Below are positions 48,413-61,965 of a stretch of 64,000 nt of DNA, piece after piece. A program made the position numbers and the translations under genes. Each line of letters starts with the position of its first letter. The first letter of the stretch is position 1. This DNA comes from Rotaria sp. Silwood1. Its lineage: Eukaryota; Rotifera; Eurotatoria; Philodinida; Philodinidae. A model generated the notes under the pieces. The model made no database searches. It was not told the origin of the DNA and saw only the letters and a program-made list of their open reading frames with translations. Where the stretch lies: contig CAJNOP010000025.1 of assembly GCA_905250075.1 (NCBI GenBank), positions 1,736,318 to 1,800,317 of the forward strand, read 5' to 3'.

Positions 48413-49528
48413 CTATTGAATGTTTTTCATAAAAGGTTTGTATTTAGATTTGTATAAAACGTTAAATTTGACAAAGAGTTGCTTTATTAATTCATGATCA
48501 TCGAAATAATTATTGTCAATGAATAAAGTACGAAGCGTCCGTATATAGAAAAAATCCGATGGTAAAGTTTCCAATTTATTGTCATTAAGATTGAGTTGAT
48601 AAAGATTCCTAACACGTTGAATTCGTGGTGTCACAAGTCCAATATAATTCATATCAAAATAAAAAAATTTTTTACTACTTGTTCCATTACCTAATGTTTG
48701 AATGCCATCAAGTCTTTTTAAATTATTATTTGACATATATAGATCAATTAATTTAGGTAAATCACGAGGTAAACTTTCAATTGAACAATAACTTGCATCC
48801 AAAACTTCAAGAGATGGAAGACCATTAAGTTGTTGTACTGAGCGAAGATATGGATTATTTTTCAATGTTATTTGTTGTAATGATCGAAGATGTTTAATAG
48901 TGATTGGTAATGATGTTATATTATTGAAAGGTAAATATAACATAAGTAATGAAGATAAATTATCAATAGAATCTGGAAGAGTTGTAAGACCAACATTGGA
49001 TAATTTTAATGTTTGTAAATTTGTTAATTTACCTAACTGTTCCGATAAATGAGTAATATTAGTATCATAGATACTCAATTCCTTTAATGATAATGGAAAA
49101 TATTCTATCACATCGGATTGTTGACAATTACAACAATAAAGACATGTGTTTTGTATATATAATCGTTCCAAATGTTTTAAACAAAAGATTGTAAATGGAA
49201 TGACTTTCTGATTAACAATATTTAAACGATTTATATGTCCATTTTTATACATCCCATATGTCTTAGGATACCGTTTGTATGGATTAAGAGGAACATCAAA
49301 TGAAAATGATTCAATAATATCTTCATCATGTTCAAACATAGAACAATTAGGCAGTAAATCTAGGTGTGAAACATTTTTAATGTCAAAAAATATAAGCAAA
49401 ATTTTATTGAATAGAAATCTTTACTACTTACTAGATTTTAGATTAGTCAAACTTGCAGAAACAGTCGAATGGAGTTGTATTAAAGAAGCAAAAAACAAAT
49501 GGAAAATCAACAATTGTTGTTTATTCAT
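48413..49528 (-). CDS. Secreted leucine-rich-repeat protein
   Basis: Two exons, 49528-49432 and 49359-48413, phase 1, 72-nt intron, 347 aa. Exon 1 gives a classical signal peptide (MNKQQLLIFHLFFASLIQLHSTVSA). The first Met of the second exon's ORF is only the internal continuation. After a Cys-containing N-cap region come about eight LRRs of the LxxLxLxxNxLxxLP type, for example LTNLQTLKLSNVGLTTLPDS, LSSLLMLYLPFNNITSLP, LPKLIDLYMSNNNLKRL and LYQLNLNDNKLETLPSDFF (residues ~125-320). No TM helix or kinase/TIR domain follows; the C-terminus is short and basic. This looks like an extracellular binding protein. Its ligand is unknown. Confidence 0.86.
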
Positions 49529-52500
49529 TGTGTTTGATCCAATAGAAATCTAAAATATTTGTTATTTGCCAATAACATATATATTAAAATATTACAAGAA
49601 GTAAAACATCTTTTTTTTTTTTAAGGAAAATAACATTTGACCTTCTGTTTTCTTTTTAACTGTTTTAAGTTTTATTTTAAGAGTACCAATTTTTATGTTT
49701 CTTACGTTTCGATATAACTTTATTGTCTTACTGTTTACTCAAAAAGATGATTACAAACAACCTCTGAAATGTATCTGAATTTTATAGACATTAACGTTAC
49801 ATTTTATTTGTCGCCATATGTTCGACTATACTATATAACTCATGAAAATATTTTCGTTTTAACAATGTAATATTTAATACGCATGTATTGGGAAAAAACC
49901 AAGTAATCGATAAATTAGTATGAAAACAATAGATGATAAATAATTTGAGTTGAATAAAAGATCAGTCCAATCATATAAGGTTATCTATGTACTCAATAAT
50001 TATCGTCGTCGTGACTATCAGAAACCTACGCAATTATGACTAACACAGTTGCATCATATTTATGTAAAGCTGTAATAAAAAAAAAGGAAGTTATGAATCA
50101 TAAAAGCGAATACATGCTAGAATGTCCTTTTGAAAATGTCCTCAGACGAAATGTACTTTATTTTTTCCGTCCTCTCACATACATATATATGTAAGGACGA
50201 AAAACTAAAGGATATTTTCGAAAGGACATTCTAGACTGTTACCATAAAAGCTACACTTCATTCTGTTTATTGACTGAATATTCATAGATCATATGATCGT
50301 TCTGTTTTTCAAATAAAGCACAAGACATTAAATAGTACGTTCACTTAATCATTTGTTTTTGTCAATTGCATGTTAAGATAAACAAGACTATGATTTACTT
50401 CAGAAAACGAATAACTTAATCGAAACATTGGGCTTAAGGGTATCCTCCTTTTTTTTTGACTCTAAACAGCTTATTACTACACAGTTAATAAAGTTAAGAA
50501 TATTTTTTCATAGTAATCATATTGAAATTCACTTTTTTTTTACTTAGCATAATGCAAAATACCAGTTTTCTCAATTCTAAGTACTTACGAACTCCCTCTA
50601 ACTTTGTTCGATCGAGCTGAAATTTTTACCACAGACACGTGCAAGTACCTTTTTAGTGGTAAAATCGGTCTATTTTCTTTTTGATTGGTTGTATCCTTTT
50701 CGAAAATCAGAATTTGGTCAAAAAAATGGAGAGAGTCGGATATCCTGAAGATTGATGGAACAAGTAAATCATTGAGTTGATGAAATACGTATATTTTTTT
50801 TAAATTTTATTTGGCATAAATATATATAGTAATTAACCAAGGTTCACCGTTATATCATCTACCATATATGCAAGAGGTGTAAAAATGTAGATCACAAACA
50901 CAGGTTATCTCAACTACTTAAATACAATGACAACTATGCGAAAACACGGCTATCATTCCTTTAAGCACGAAAAAAAGTTGTATACTAAATTTTGTGTTAC
51001 TCACAATCGAACACATGACTTATTTTTGATTTTCTAACATGTAAATGAAACTTAGTTGTATCCTATTTCTATATGCCTCTAAGTCTTGGGCATCAACACG
51101 ATGATTATTCTTATGCTACTTCTATTTAATAGAAGATTCTTTTATGAAACTTCTAGGCAATTATTGCGCAATTACAGACAAATCTCAATTCGCAAAACTA
51201 TGACTCAGCTCTGATCTCCAACAGCTGGTAGATAATTCTCTCTCACACGAGTTGTCATAGAAACATGATAACAGGTATAAAAAGGATTGATGAAACAATT
51301 TCATCCTATCTCCTACGACGAACATTCCTTTTTTTTCTAAAATAACCTATACGATAGAATAAAATTCTTGTTCCGTGAAATTTCTTTCTCAGGAATAATA
51401 TAAGGTTCAATATGATATAAATAGACTCAACATACTTGATATGAATGATGAGTAATAGAGTTTAATATAAATATACCAAATCACCTTATCAAGTTTATTC
51501 TCTTGTTTTTATTTGTTATCCTACTGTATGGTGTTTGTAAATCAATAAAACACGAAAATATAATAGAAATTCAAATGATTATATAGTGACAAATAATCGA
51601 GAATATGCTCCTTGCACAGACAACCCTTAGAAGTATCAACATAAAAAAAAGTAAAAATAACTGTGTCTAAGTAAAAAGGGCATACTTCAAAAAAAAGAAG
51701 AAAGAGAAGAAAACTTTAAACTTTTCGTTCTTATCATTTAGAAAGTGTTTAAATTTAATATTTCTCTAATACGCTTCAAAAGTTACAGAAAATTCGTTGA
51801 ATAGTTTTTAGTTAATGGTTCAAATAATTTAAATAATATAGATCAGTTTTGTTCGCAAAGTATAAAGGCAAATGAAAATAGAAAAAAAAATTGAAGCGTT
51901 TATGAATCTTTTTTTCTTATATTATTATTCACGTGAATCATTGGTACGTATCGAATTAGTAATAGAAAAATAAGAAAGTATAGAGAAAAGGTTAAAAAAA
52001 AATACTTACGTCAATGCATTATAATCAATTTCTGATGATTTAAATATAAAGTTGTATTTTATGTGCATTTGCGATAGTCTTTCGAAAACTATGTAGAATG
52101 AACGATTGTCTTTTAAGATATATGTTTATTTAATAGCTAGATTAACTGTATCAAATCATTGATATGACAACGAATTTTGTTTTATATAATGATGCAAGTT
52201 AATAAAATACATTTTAGTTAGAACATCAAATCACAAAGTATTTGTATTCTTATATTTTTGACTTGGATGTATGATAAAAATACGAATTAAAAGATTGAAA
52301 ATATGTATCTTGTATTAGATTCAGTATAATTCTCGGTGTTTGATAGACAAAACTCCTATAGATTAAGTTTAATCGAATAATAACAATATGAAATTTGTTT
52401 GTCTTTGATTCATCAGTGTTGTATTACTAGATACATTTCAAAAGACGTATAACAAATCTCTTCGAAAGAATGATCATTTTATTTTATAAATAATGGTCTT

Positions 52501-53997
52501 TGTAAACTGAGTCATTCGTATTTCAAAAATTTATCTTAATTTACGGTACTCTGTAAGCACTGCATATTTCGTTTGATTAAGAATTTTCTTCGCATCTTTC
52601 ATGACAGGAGATTTTGGTTTTTTTTGTGGCCATTTATAGTCTGAAGTAGTATTTATTTATTGAATACGTTTTGAAATCCAAATATTATATTTACATGTTA
52701 AAAAGCAAATTTATATAACGGAAATAGCAAACTGCATTTTATACAAGCCAACTTTTTCATTGAAAAAAAATGTAGAAACGTTCCTGTCTCTTCGAAATTA
52801 GAGTATTTTTCTACATATACTATACACTCTTTGGGATGAGTATTTCTTGTTCTTTCAAAAAAAAAACATAGTCCTGGTCATTTTCAATAGTTCTGTTCAA
52901 AAAAACATGCGTTTTTTAGGATACTTTCGATGATACAAAAATAAAAGGGTATCCATTTCAAACAGTGTCTATTGTTTGCAATAAAGTTTTCAGCTCGATC
53001 GTACATAGCATTTCGGAGAAATCAAAAGGGACTGTTTTTCGCTACAATGATCCCAGTGTCTCATAGAAGATAGAATCTGGGAACTTTTAGTCTGTGACAA
53101 CATTCGCACCAGTTATCAAGATCTACCTGTCCTGAAAATTTGAAAATTTTTTGATTAAATATTTTTCGAAAAGTCCAGAAACGAAAGAAAAATATAAGTA
53201 TAATAGATGAATGGCTTGTAATATTATATCAAATGATAAATATAAAATAGAATTGATAAAAAAACTATAGATTATTTTCTATTGATATTCTCTTGTCGGT
53301 TAGAATGTCTGATTGAGCATGTTGACAAATGCTGATAAATATGAACTTTTAATGTAAGAAAAAAAATGCGTTATTTAAAGATGGTTATATTTATTGTTTC
53401 GTTTGTCTACATTCAAAACGAATGATACATATTATATGGACTAAATTCCATTTCATTGGAAAAAAGGCTTCATAGAAAAACTAATAATCAATTTTTTTAA
53501 CATAATTTCCGAATTAATTGATTTCGAAATTCGAGATATGGTTAAATAATATTGATAAAAATTATTAAATTTTTATCAATAGTATTTTACTCTTTGATTT
53601 AAAACGAGTTGATTCTTTATCTTCTTGTCGACAAGTGACCTTTGTACCTTATCATATAATATTTATTATGAAGCCACAACAATGTTATCTTAATATACGT
53701 CATTTCATTGACATACATTGAAGATAGATAAAAACTGTTGATATGTCTGATTAAATAATTTGTTAGTATTCATCAGTTGCTTTCTTTATATAATGCAATT
53801 TAATTTTGATCAATTGATTTTATGAACCATTTCATGTTGTGAAATCTCAGCGAATAGTGCGTTTTTTTTTTACATAAGTAATTGCTTTAAATTACTTTAA
53901 TCTTTGAAACTTGCCCTTAGATGCGATATATATTGAGAGAATTTTACAAATTAAAAATTTTGTTTCTCAAAAAACCTACCATACTTCAAAATGATAA
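49529..53997. other. Long intergenic region with minor repeats
   Basis: AT-rich. It contains a hairpin element at 50117-50234 and two stretches (about 50570-50760 and 52900-53170) carrying the TTTCAGCTCGATC motif shared with the long inverted-repeat element at 5717. No gene is supported. Confidence 0.5.
50117..50234. repeat. 118-bp hairpin (MITE-like) element
   Basis: It starts CTAGAATGTCCTTTTGAAAA and ends TTTTCGAAAGGACATTCTAG. The two halves are imperfect complements around a central ATATAT loop, including the CCGTCCT / AGGACG pair. The size and full-length hairpin fit a miniature inverted-repeat element. Confidence 0.65.
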
Positions 53998-54299
53998 ATG
54001 TTATCAATAACAACGTCAAGAAAATTAAACAACCCTGGACAAGAAGATATCGCATTAACACCTTTGCAAGAGAATTCTTTAAGTGTCAGTGTTATCATGA
54101 CAGTAATAAAATTCAGGTACCTATCATTGTTAAAATGTCATAGGATAACAGAAAACAGAAAAGATCGACAAACAGACAAAAACACCTTGAGATCAGCAAA
54201 TTTGACATTGGCTTATCTCAGAAGTACAGCTGTATTATTAAAACCATGACTCACTATTCAACAGACAGATAGATTATGGTCGTTGAAATTACTAACTGT
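53998..54299. other. Flank of the FG-GAP relic
   Basis: Holds an 83-aa plus-strand ORF without recognisable features. On the minus strand, faint FG-GAP-like words may continue the relic that follows, but they are too weak to call. Confidence 0.3.
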
Positions 54300-54900
54300 T
54301 GTAGATTGTTGATGAACATCAGCTCGATATATTATTTGATATGTCAAAGAGTTCAAATCATTTCCGAAAATGATATTGACATTAACAGGCCTTCAATTGA
54401 TAATAGCAATATCCATGTAATGTTCGCTGTTGAAAACATCAATAGTAACAAATTGTGAGTGAGAGCTTGATGAAAATGTAGTTTAATGTACAAAAGAGTT
54501 ATCTCCATATTTGAGAAATACGCTTATGCTGTCATTACGATAATTAATAGCAACCATATCCATATTGATTGTCGTTATCGCACTTAATATCAGACGAATA
54601 CATTCATTAATTTTGCAAAAAATCTTATAGTCCTAAGCAATAAATATGTCTATAAATATTAAAGTCATTCCATGTAACAAGGATCCTCAACTGTTTGCCA
54701 TTGATACGATCAGCGGCAGGAACAAGGAAACAAATGAAATCGAAACGTATTTCATAACTTTTTTCAGGCATAAATGGCACTTTCTCATTCTCAAAATCCC
54801 GACAGATATTTTTACTGTCAAATTTGATGACTGTAATATCTAGATACACATCTTTATTGAAATCAGCAATAACGATTGAATAATGATACACACATCATCT
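54300..54900 (-). pseudogene. Decayed FG-GAP/VCBS repeat protein fragment
   Basis: Three minus-strand blocks match the FG-GAP/VCBS consensus (x-DFNxDxxxDIxVxN...VFLGYGDGTF): SIVIADFNKDVYLDITVIK (54880-54830), DMVAINYRNDSISVFLKYGD (54560-54500), and FVTIDVFNSEHYMDIAIIN with VNVNIIFGND (54450-54370). The conserved Asp codons are 280 nt apart, then 147 nt. The 147-nt step is one 49-aa repeat. The 280-nt step is about two repeats but not a multiple of three, so a frameshift lies between. An in-frame stop follows YGDNSFVH. FG-GAP arrays form beta-propellers and are widespread in bdelloid extracellular proteins. This copy is dead or a deep fragment. Confidence 0.66.
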
Positions 54901-55925
54901 TCCTCTTGTTATCATCTGATCTGAACAATGTTGAAATAAATGTTTTCATCCAAACCATTATTAGAAAGCTCCATGTCGTAGTTATCTCCAGCTTAAATTT
55001 TCTACAGCACTGAACGAAGTTGATATATCGATACTCTTGATACGAACAAACGGTTGTTACTCGTATTTGATTCGTACTCGAAGCCACCATGGCTGAGTGG
55101 CTACATTATTCGAAACGTATCCTTAATGTACTATGTTTCAATGTCTTTTATCAGCAGCCATGAAATGACCCTGAAAAAGTCAATAACAATTGCGTGTCTC
55201 AGATGACCCGTGCGAAAGCACGTATTCACTATGTTGTAACATACATCTACTCATCAGCTGGTATAAAATTAATTAGTGTATATGGGAAGCTCAAGTAATT
55301 GAGGGCAAGAACACTACATTCAGCTGATCTTCTATCAAGAGTTACAGGTAGCATTCATTGTAGGGAAGATATTGAGTTATGGAATCTGCTACCAGCCAGC
55401 ACCCTATATTGCAAGATAGCCGAAATGTAGGAATATTCTTACCTTCTCGCACTCGATAAAGTCTTTACTTGCTCGGCTTTTTTTGTAGAGTGTCCAAATT
55501 TTCAAATAAAAATGTTTTTAATGTGTTCTTCCATTGAAGAAAATTTTTCACAAGAGAAAGAAAATGTCTGAACTATAACTCAGTGGGCTCTTGATTTATT
55601 GTTACATGCATACATCCAATATATCAGCTAAATATCATAAAATATATATTAGCATTTCATAGAGTGGCAGCAAACAAAATTTAAGCCAAAACTTTTCATA
55701 TCAATGTTTTTTTTTTCAATAGAAGCAAAATACTTCATATGTCACCTAATGCAAATATATTTCATTGTTTTTTTCCTAGACATAAAAAAACAGTACACAC
55801 AAAAAGACAAAACATAGAAACGATCACAATACAACAATAACAATGTTTCGTCAAAACAAAAACGACAGAAAATTCTAATTGATTGGTGACATACACTATT
55901 GAAGATAATATATGATCATATTTAA
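54901..55925. other. Intergenic DNA
   Basis: Somewhat GC-richer at 54960-55440, possibly further relic sequence. GCCACCATGGCTGAGTGGCT at 55083-55102 resembles the 5' end of a tRNA gene but lacks a matching 3' half. No gene is supported. Confidence 0.4.
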
Positions 55926-57938
55926 TTAACTTTTTTTGATGATTTTATCTTTCTGACTTTTTCCATGAGATTTTTTAAAGATATATGAACCAAAAAAAAA
56001 CTGGGCAAATAATACAAAATATGTTCCATACATAACAAATGATACTTTTAAATTTTCATCAGTGACTTGACATGATTCACCATACTTTTTATATTCCCAT
56101 GCTTTTATATTAATAAAACATCCAATAACCATTTGTATTAATTGAAGTAATGTTACTATCATTGATATCCAACGTGGTATAGGAAATCTCAAAGCACGGA
56201 ATGCATAATACTAAAAAAAACAATAAATAAAATAAGTATCTTTTCGAAACAAATTTTTATATTACTTACTGAATACATTACTGCATGAACGACATAATTC
56301 AATCCACAAAACCATCTAAAATAAGAAAAATTTCATTTATTCTTTTGTTAATTTTTATTTTAATGAGTAACTAATTAAGAAGTATACTGTTAATAGTTTT
56401 AAATGTCTTTCTCTATTATTCCTTTCATTGAAACACTTTTTCTTAATTTGAAAGATAGAGCTTGGAATTCTCGACAAAATGATATAATTTATTTGAAAAA
56501 TATCATCTTAAATTAACGTAATGATACAATAAAATCAAGTACAGAATATAATTCAGGTAAAAAACAAAATTTTATGGTAAAAATGATGGTACAGTTAGGC
56601 GTATGTGAACAAGGACTGACAGTGCTGATAATTTTGGAAGATGGAACCATGGATGAAGGTTTTATACCGGAACCGAACCAAACTCGGATATCTGTACCCA
56701 ATGTCCGACCAAAGCTGGTCGACATCTGGCAGAAACTTTCACAGTCACAGTATGATTTTCAAATTTTTATTTTGCATAGAAAAATTATAATATTTAAAAT
56801 ATAAAAACATTGATATCTCATTAATTATCAGGTTGAATCTGGGTATGACATCGTATTCGAGACTCAAACTTATGCTTCAAGTCGAATTGGTTGCTGAGTG
56901 CTCGACCTGATTGCAGATCACTAGTGTGCTAATCATTTCCCTAGATTTATCATGAGAAACTGTTCACTAACAAAGTCAGCTGATTTATGTTCACTAAATT
57001 ACAGTTTGTGAACTGAAACCACACCAGCAACAAATACAACATTTATAAACAAAATAGAATTTTTTGTCGAAAAACGACTTGAAAAAGATGAAAATTTCAT
57101 GTTTTATTCTTGATTTCACTGTAGAAAATTATATCATTATGTACAGAATTTCAAGAGTTATCTTTTGATAGATACATTAACAATATAATTCTTTATGATC
57201 CATTCATTACTAACCGTCCTGTTGAACTATAATCTTGATAACTAAACCAACAATAAACTAATACAGATGCATGATGATACCAATGAAGAAATATTAATGG
57301 TTGTTTACGAAGAACTATAAAAACTGTATCGATTAATTCCGGTAATTTGGAAAAACAAAAAGCCCATGTCCTAAACGAAATTATCATTGTCATTATGGAA
57401 AAAATAAAATAAAAGATAATTATATACCAAAATCCTACAACACCAAAAGCATTTGAATTATTACAAATCGAATATTTTATTCCATGTGTATAAATAACAT
57501 GTATTAATTCAGGTAAAACTCGTATCGCTCCAAATATAGAAAATATAGCAAGTAATCCACTCCATGTAGCTAACCAAAAACGTAATTCAAATCTTGGCTT
57601 ATTTTTCATATAAATCTGACCGGCTAAAAGAAAAGAACATTTTCAAAACATGAAAAGAAAACAAAATGTTTGTTTGTTTTTTTTGATTATAATTTACCAT
57701 AAATTAATAATAAATATGCAATCGCATAGAAAAAACTATTATGCCAACGTTCAATCATAAATAAACGTAAATCATGTAATGCACTTATTTTATCACTATA
57801 TCGTTCAAAATCAAATACATAATATGAAAATGGTATTTTATCTGATGAAAGATCATGTGTAGTCGATTTCAAATCATTTGCTAATGAACTATTAAATTGT
57901 TCAAAATAATTTGAAATATGCGATACCAAAGTAACCAT
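55926..57938 (-). CDS. ELOVL6-type very-long-chain fatty acid elongase (3-ketoacyl-CoA synthase)
   Basis: Four exons (57938-57698, 57623-57215, 56315-56270, 56210-55926) join in frame to give 326 aa. Multiple TM helices are evident. Diagnostic ELO features: KLPELIDTVFIVLRKQPLIFLHWYHH, with the HxxHH box near residues 194-198, then [32 protein letters not shown] and the MTLSQ/LxQxxxG-like LLQLIQMVIGC in the last third. The FLHWYHH-SVLVYCWFSY context is closest to ELOVL6 of the vertebrate family members I know. A basic C-terminus ends KKS, a typical ER-retention-like tail. It catalyses the condensation step of acyl-CoA elongation in the ER. The 899-nt third intron (56316-57214) holds a GC-richer insert with its own spurious ORF. 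Confidence 0.92.
56570..56770. other. GC-richer insert in the elongase intron
   Basis: Within an AT-rich intron, this ~200-bp stretch has words such as CCGGAACCGAACC and ACCAAAGCTGGTCGACATC (a partial palindrome). It looks like an inserted sequence, but no terminal repeats were found. Nature unknown. Confidence 0.25.
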
Positions 57939-58607
57939 TTTTCTTATTGGTGTTGTTTATGCTCAAAATATCTATAAGAATAATGTTTAAAACTAATAAC
58001 CTACATATATATATATATATTATTTCTCTTGCAAATGATTAAAGATTAGCATCACTATAGTGCAATATAGTTGAATGAAAATCAGATGATAGTAGTCAAT
58101 CTTTTACTTGTTATGATAGGTATCGTAAGTTTCATGTCGACCATTTATCTTTGAAACATATATAGATTATACATTGAACTATATACTACCATATAGAAAT
58201 AAATAAATGATGACACATGGTTATATCATGCGCTAGTCATATATCAAAAAGCTTTATACTATCAGTCTACAGAACGAAAGAAATGAAAAGAAGAATGTTC
58301 TACAAAGTACTGCTATGAATGTTAAGGACAGTGCCACAAGTCATATATCATAAACAAAAAAACAACATATCGGTACACAATGTAAAACAAAATATTTTTC
58401 TTTCTATTTATTGATTGTTTTATCCATTATCTTGAATTATTCTAAAATTTAACAACATATTTCCGACTTTGTTTATCTTCTTTTTTTATTTTTTTTATTT
58501 ATATACATCGAACTTCGCAAGAGAGAAACAAAAAAAAATGTTTATTTATTTGCTCTAGTTCACTGTAATAGACACAACAAAAAGAAAATAAGGAGACAGC
58601 ATGAGAA
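57939..58607. other. Elongase upstream region / UBE2D 3' flank
   Basis: AT-rich with (TA)n at 58005-58020. It should contain the elongase promoter. No gene is supported. Confidence 0.5.
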
Positions 58608-59354
<747 letters not shown>

Positions 59355-61206
59355 TTTCAAGTTATCTAAATTTTTATTTATTTTAAAACTTAAATAATAT
59401 CAATTTATTTAAAAATGCGCAAAATATAAATTATAGTACATCTAATGAGAACATCTCGAATAGAAATCTTTTCTACTTTTGCCTTTGATGATTCAGTTAA
59501 GAATACCTTTATCAATTAAATTAGAACTATTAGATAGATTTTAAAGTATTATCTTAAAAATAATTAAAGAGTTTCAAACAAAAGCTGCTGAAAGTAACAA
59601 TGGAACAAATTTTTCTATATTCATTGATAACATACGAAAACTCTTAATGTATAATAAAAAATAATAATTATCTCTATCAATTAAAAGATAATTCAATATC
59701 TCAAGTAAATCATATAAATAAAAATGAAAATTAATACTTCATACATCGTTATATTAACTATACGAAATATTCTTAAACATTCAAAAAAAAAAACAAAAAC
59801 AAAAGCAAAGTTTCGATTTACATTATTCATTAATATTGAATTTATTATGAGTATCTTATTAACTCATTTTAAATAGATTCTGATTCATGCTATACTCCCT
59901 TTGGTAATATTTTGAGAATTTCTATTTCAAAATAATGTATCATCATACTAATCGTATTAAATAAACGTAATGGAAAATGTTAATTAAAAACAAAGATATC
60001 TAAGAGTTTATTAATAGTTTCAACTAGTTGTGATAGACTGATGTAACATTACAAAAGTAAGAGCTACGTCATAGGGACATAACACGTAAGTCTTATTCAT
60101 ATACCGTAAAAATTTCTTCATGGGAAATTTGGGTTTTTTTTCGAGAGAAAAATGGTTTCTTCCTATGGAATTCAACAAGTAAAATAAAAATATGATGTCA
60201 ATCATGACGAAATTAATACTATTTTCAATACAAAAATTTCATAATTTCATAATGTTTTTTTTCCTTTTTTTCAGATATCACAACTTGTCAAAATTCTCAA
60301 TTTTAAATCTAATGTACTTTCAAGATGTTATAGAAATTTCATGTTGTTTATTCCTAATGGAGTTTACTTACATGTTCGAAAATGAAATTTATGTTTGAGG
60401 CAAATCAATAGAAATCAAATCTAGAAAACAAAATCGAAAAACTATAAGTTTTATTTTTCTATTAGACGAAAAAAGGTTACGTGGGGGATTGTTTTTAACA
60501 GCGAGATATCATGGGTTAAAAAGGTAGTGACATTGTTGTGGCTTTTTCCTTTTTAAGATGAAAAAAAAAACATTGAAACATAATGCAATCAGTTTGTTGT
60601 TTTCTTTCTTTCTTTTCTCTTGAATAGTTGGTAAATACATGACAAAAATTTCGTTGAAATTGTTTAGTCAAAAAGAAAACGAGATAGACAAAGACAATAA
60701 ACACACCAAGACAATGAGCAAAGAAAGAACAAGAAAAACGAAAAAATCAACAATCAAAGACATTTAAGTACACAGATAATTTCGTCAATGTATTATATAG
60801 TTGAGAAATAACATCAACTTTTTATCTAGTAAACTTTGTTGTTTGTTTTTTTGTTTTTTTTGTCTTTTTTTTTGTTCGTTCGTCTTTCATAACATAGACA
60901 TACAAACATTGTACATACACATAGACAATAGGAAAAGATATTAAGATAATGAAACACAAAAAAATTCTATGTCTCTTCATCTTCATTCCAATACACACAG
61001 ACAGAAAAAAAAGAAAAAAGAAAGACGCGAACTTAAAACATAAAGAGGAAAAAAAAAAAAGTAAATGTGTGCTATTGAAAAAAAAAAGAAGAAGAAAGGA
61101 ACAAACAAACAAGAAAAAAAGAGAAAGTTGTTTTATATCAATTTATTTATGTCTCTTTTCTTGATGATTATTTGTTGCACAATTGATCATGTCTCTGAAA
61201 ATTTTT
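59355..61206. other. Spacer between the tandem UBE2D genes
   Basis: About 1.85 kb of AT-rich sequence, strongly purine-biased on the plus strand near 60970-61130 (poly-A/AAGAA runs). It holds the promoter of copy 1 (above 59354) and the 3' end of copy 2. No other gene is supported. Confidence 0.5.

Positions 61207-61965
<759 letters not shown>

Noticed and set aside
55083..55102. tRNA-like 5' half (GCCACCATGGCTGAGTGGCT)
   Set aside because: No anticodon arm, T-loop GTTCRA or complementary acceptor end at the right distance.
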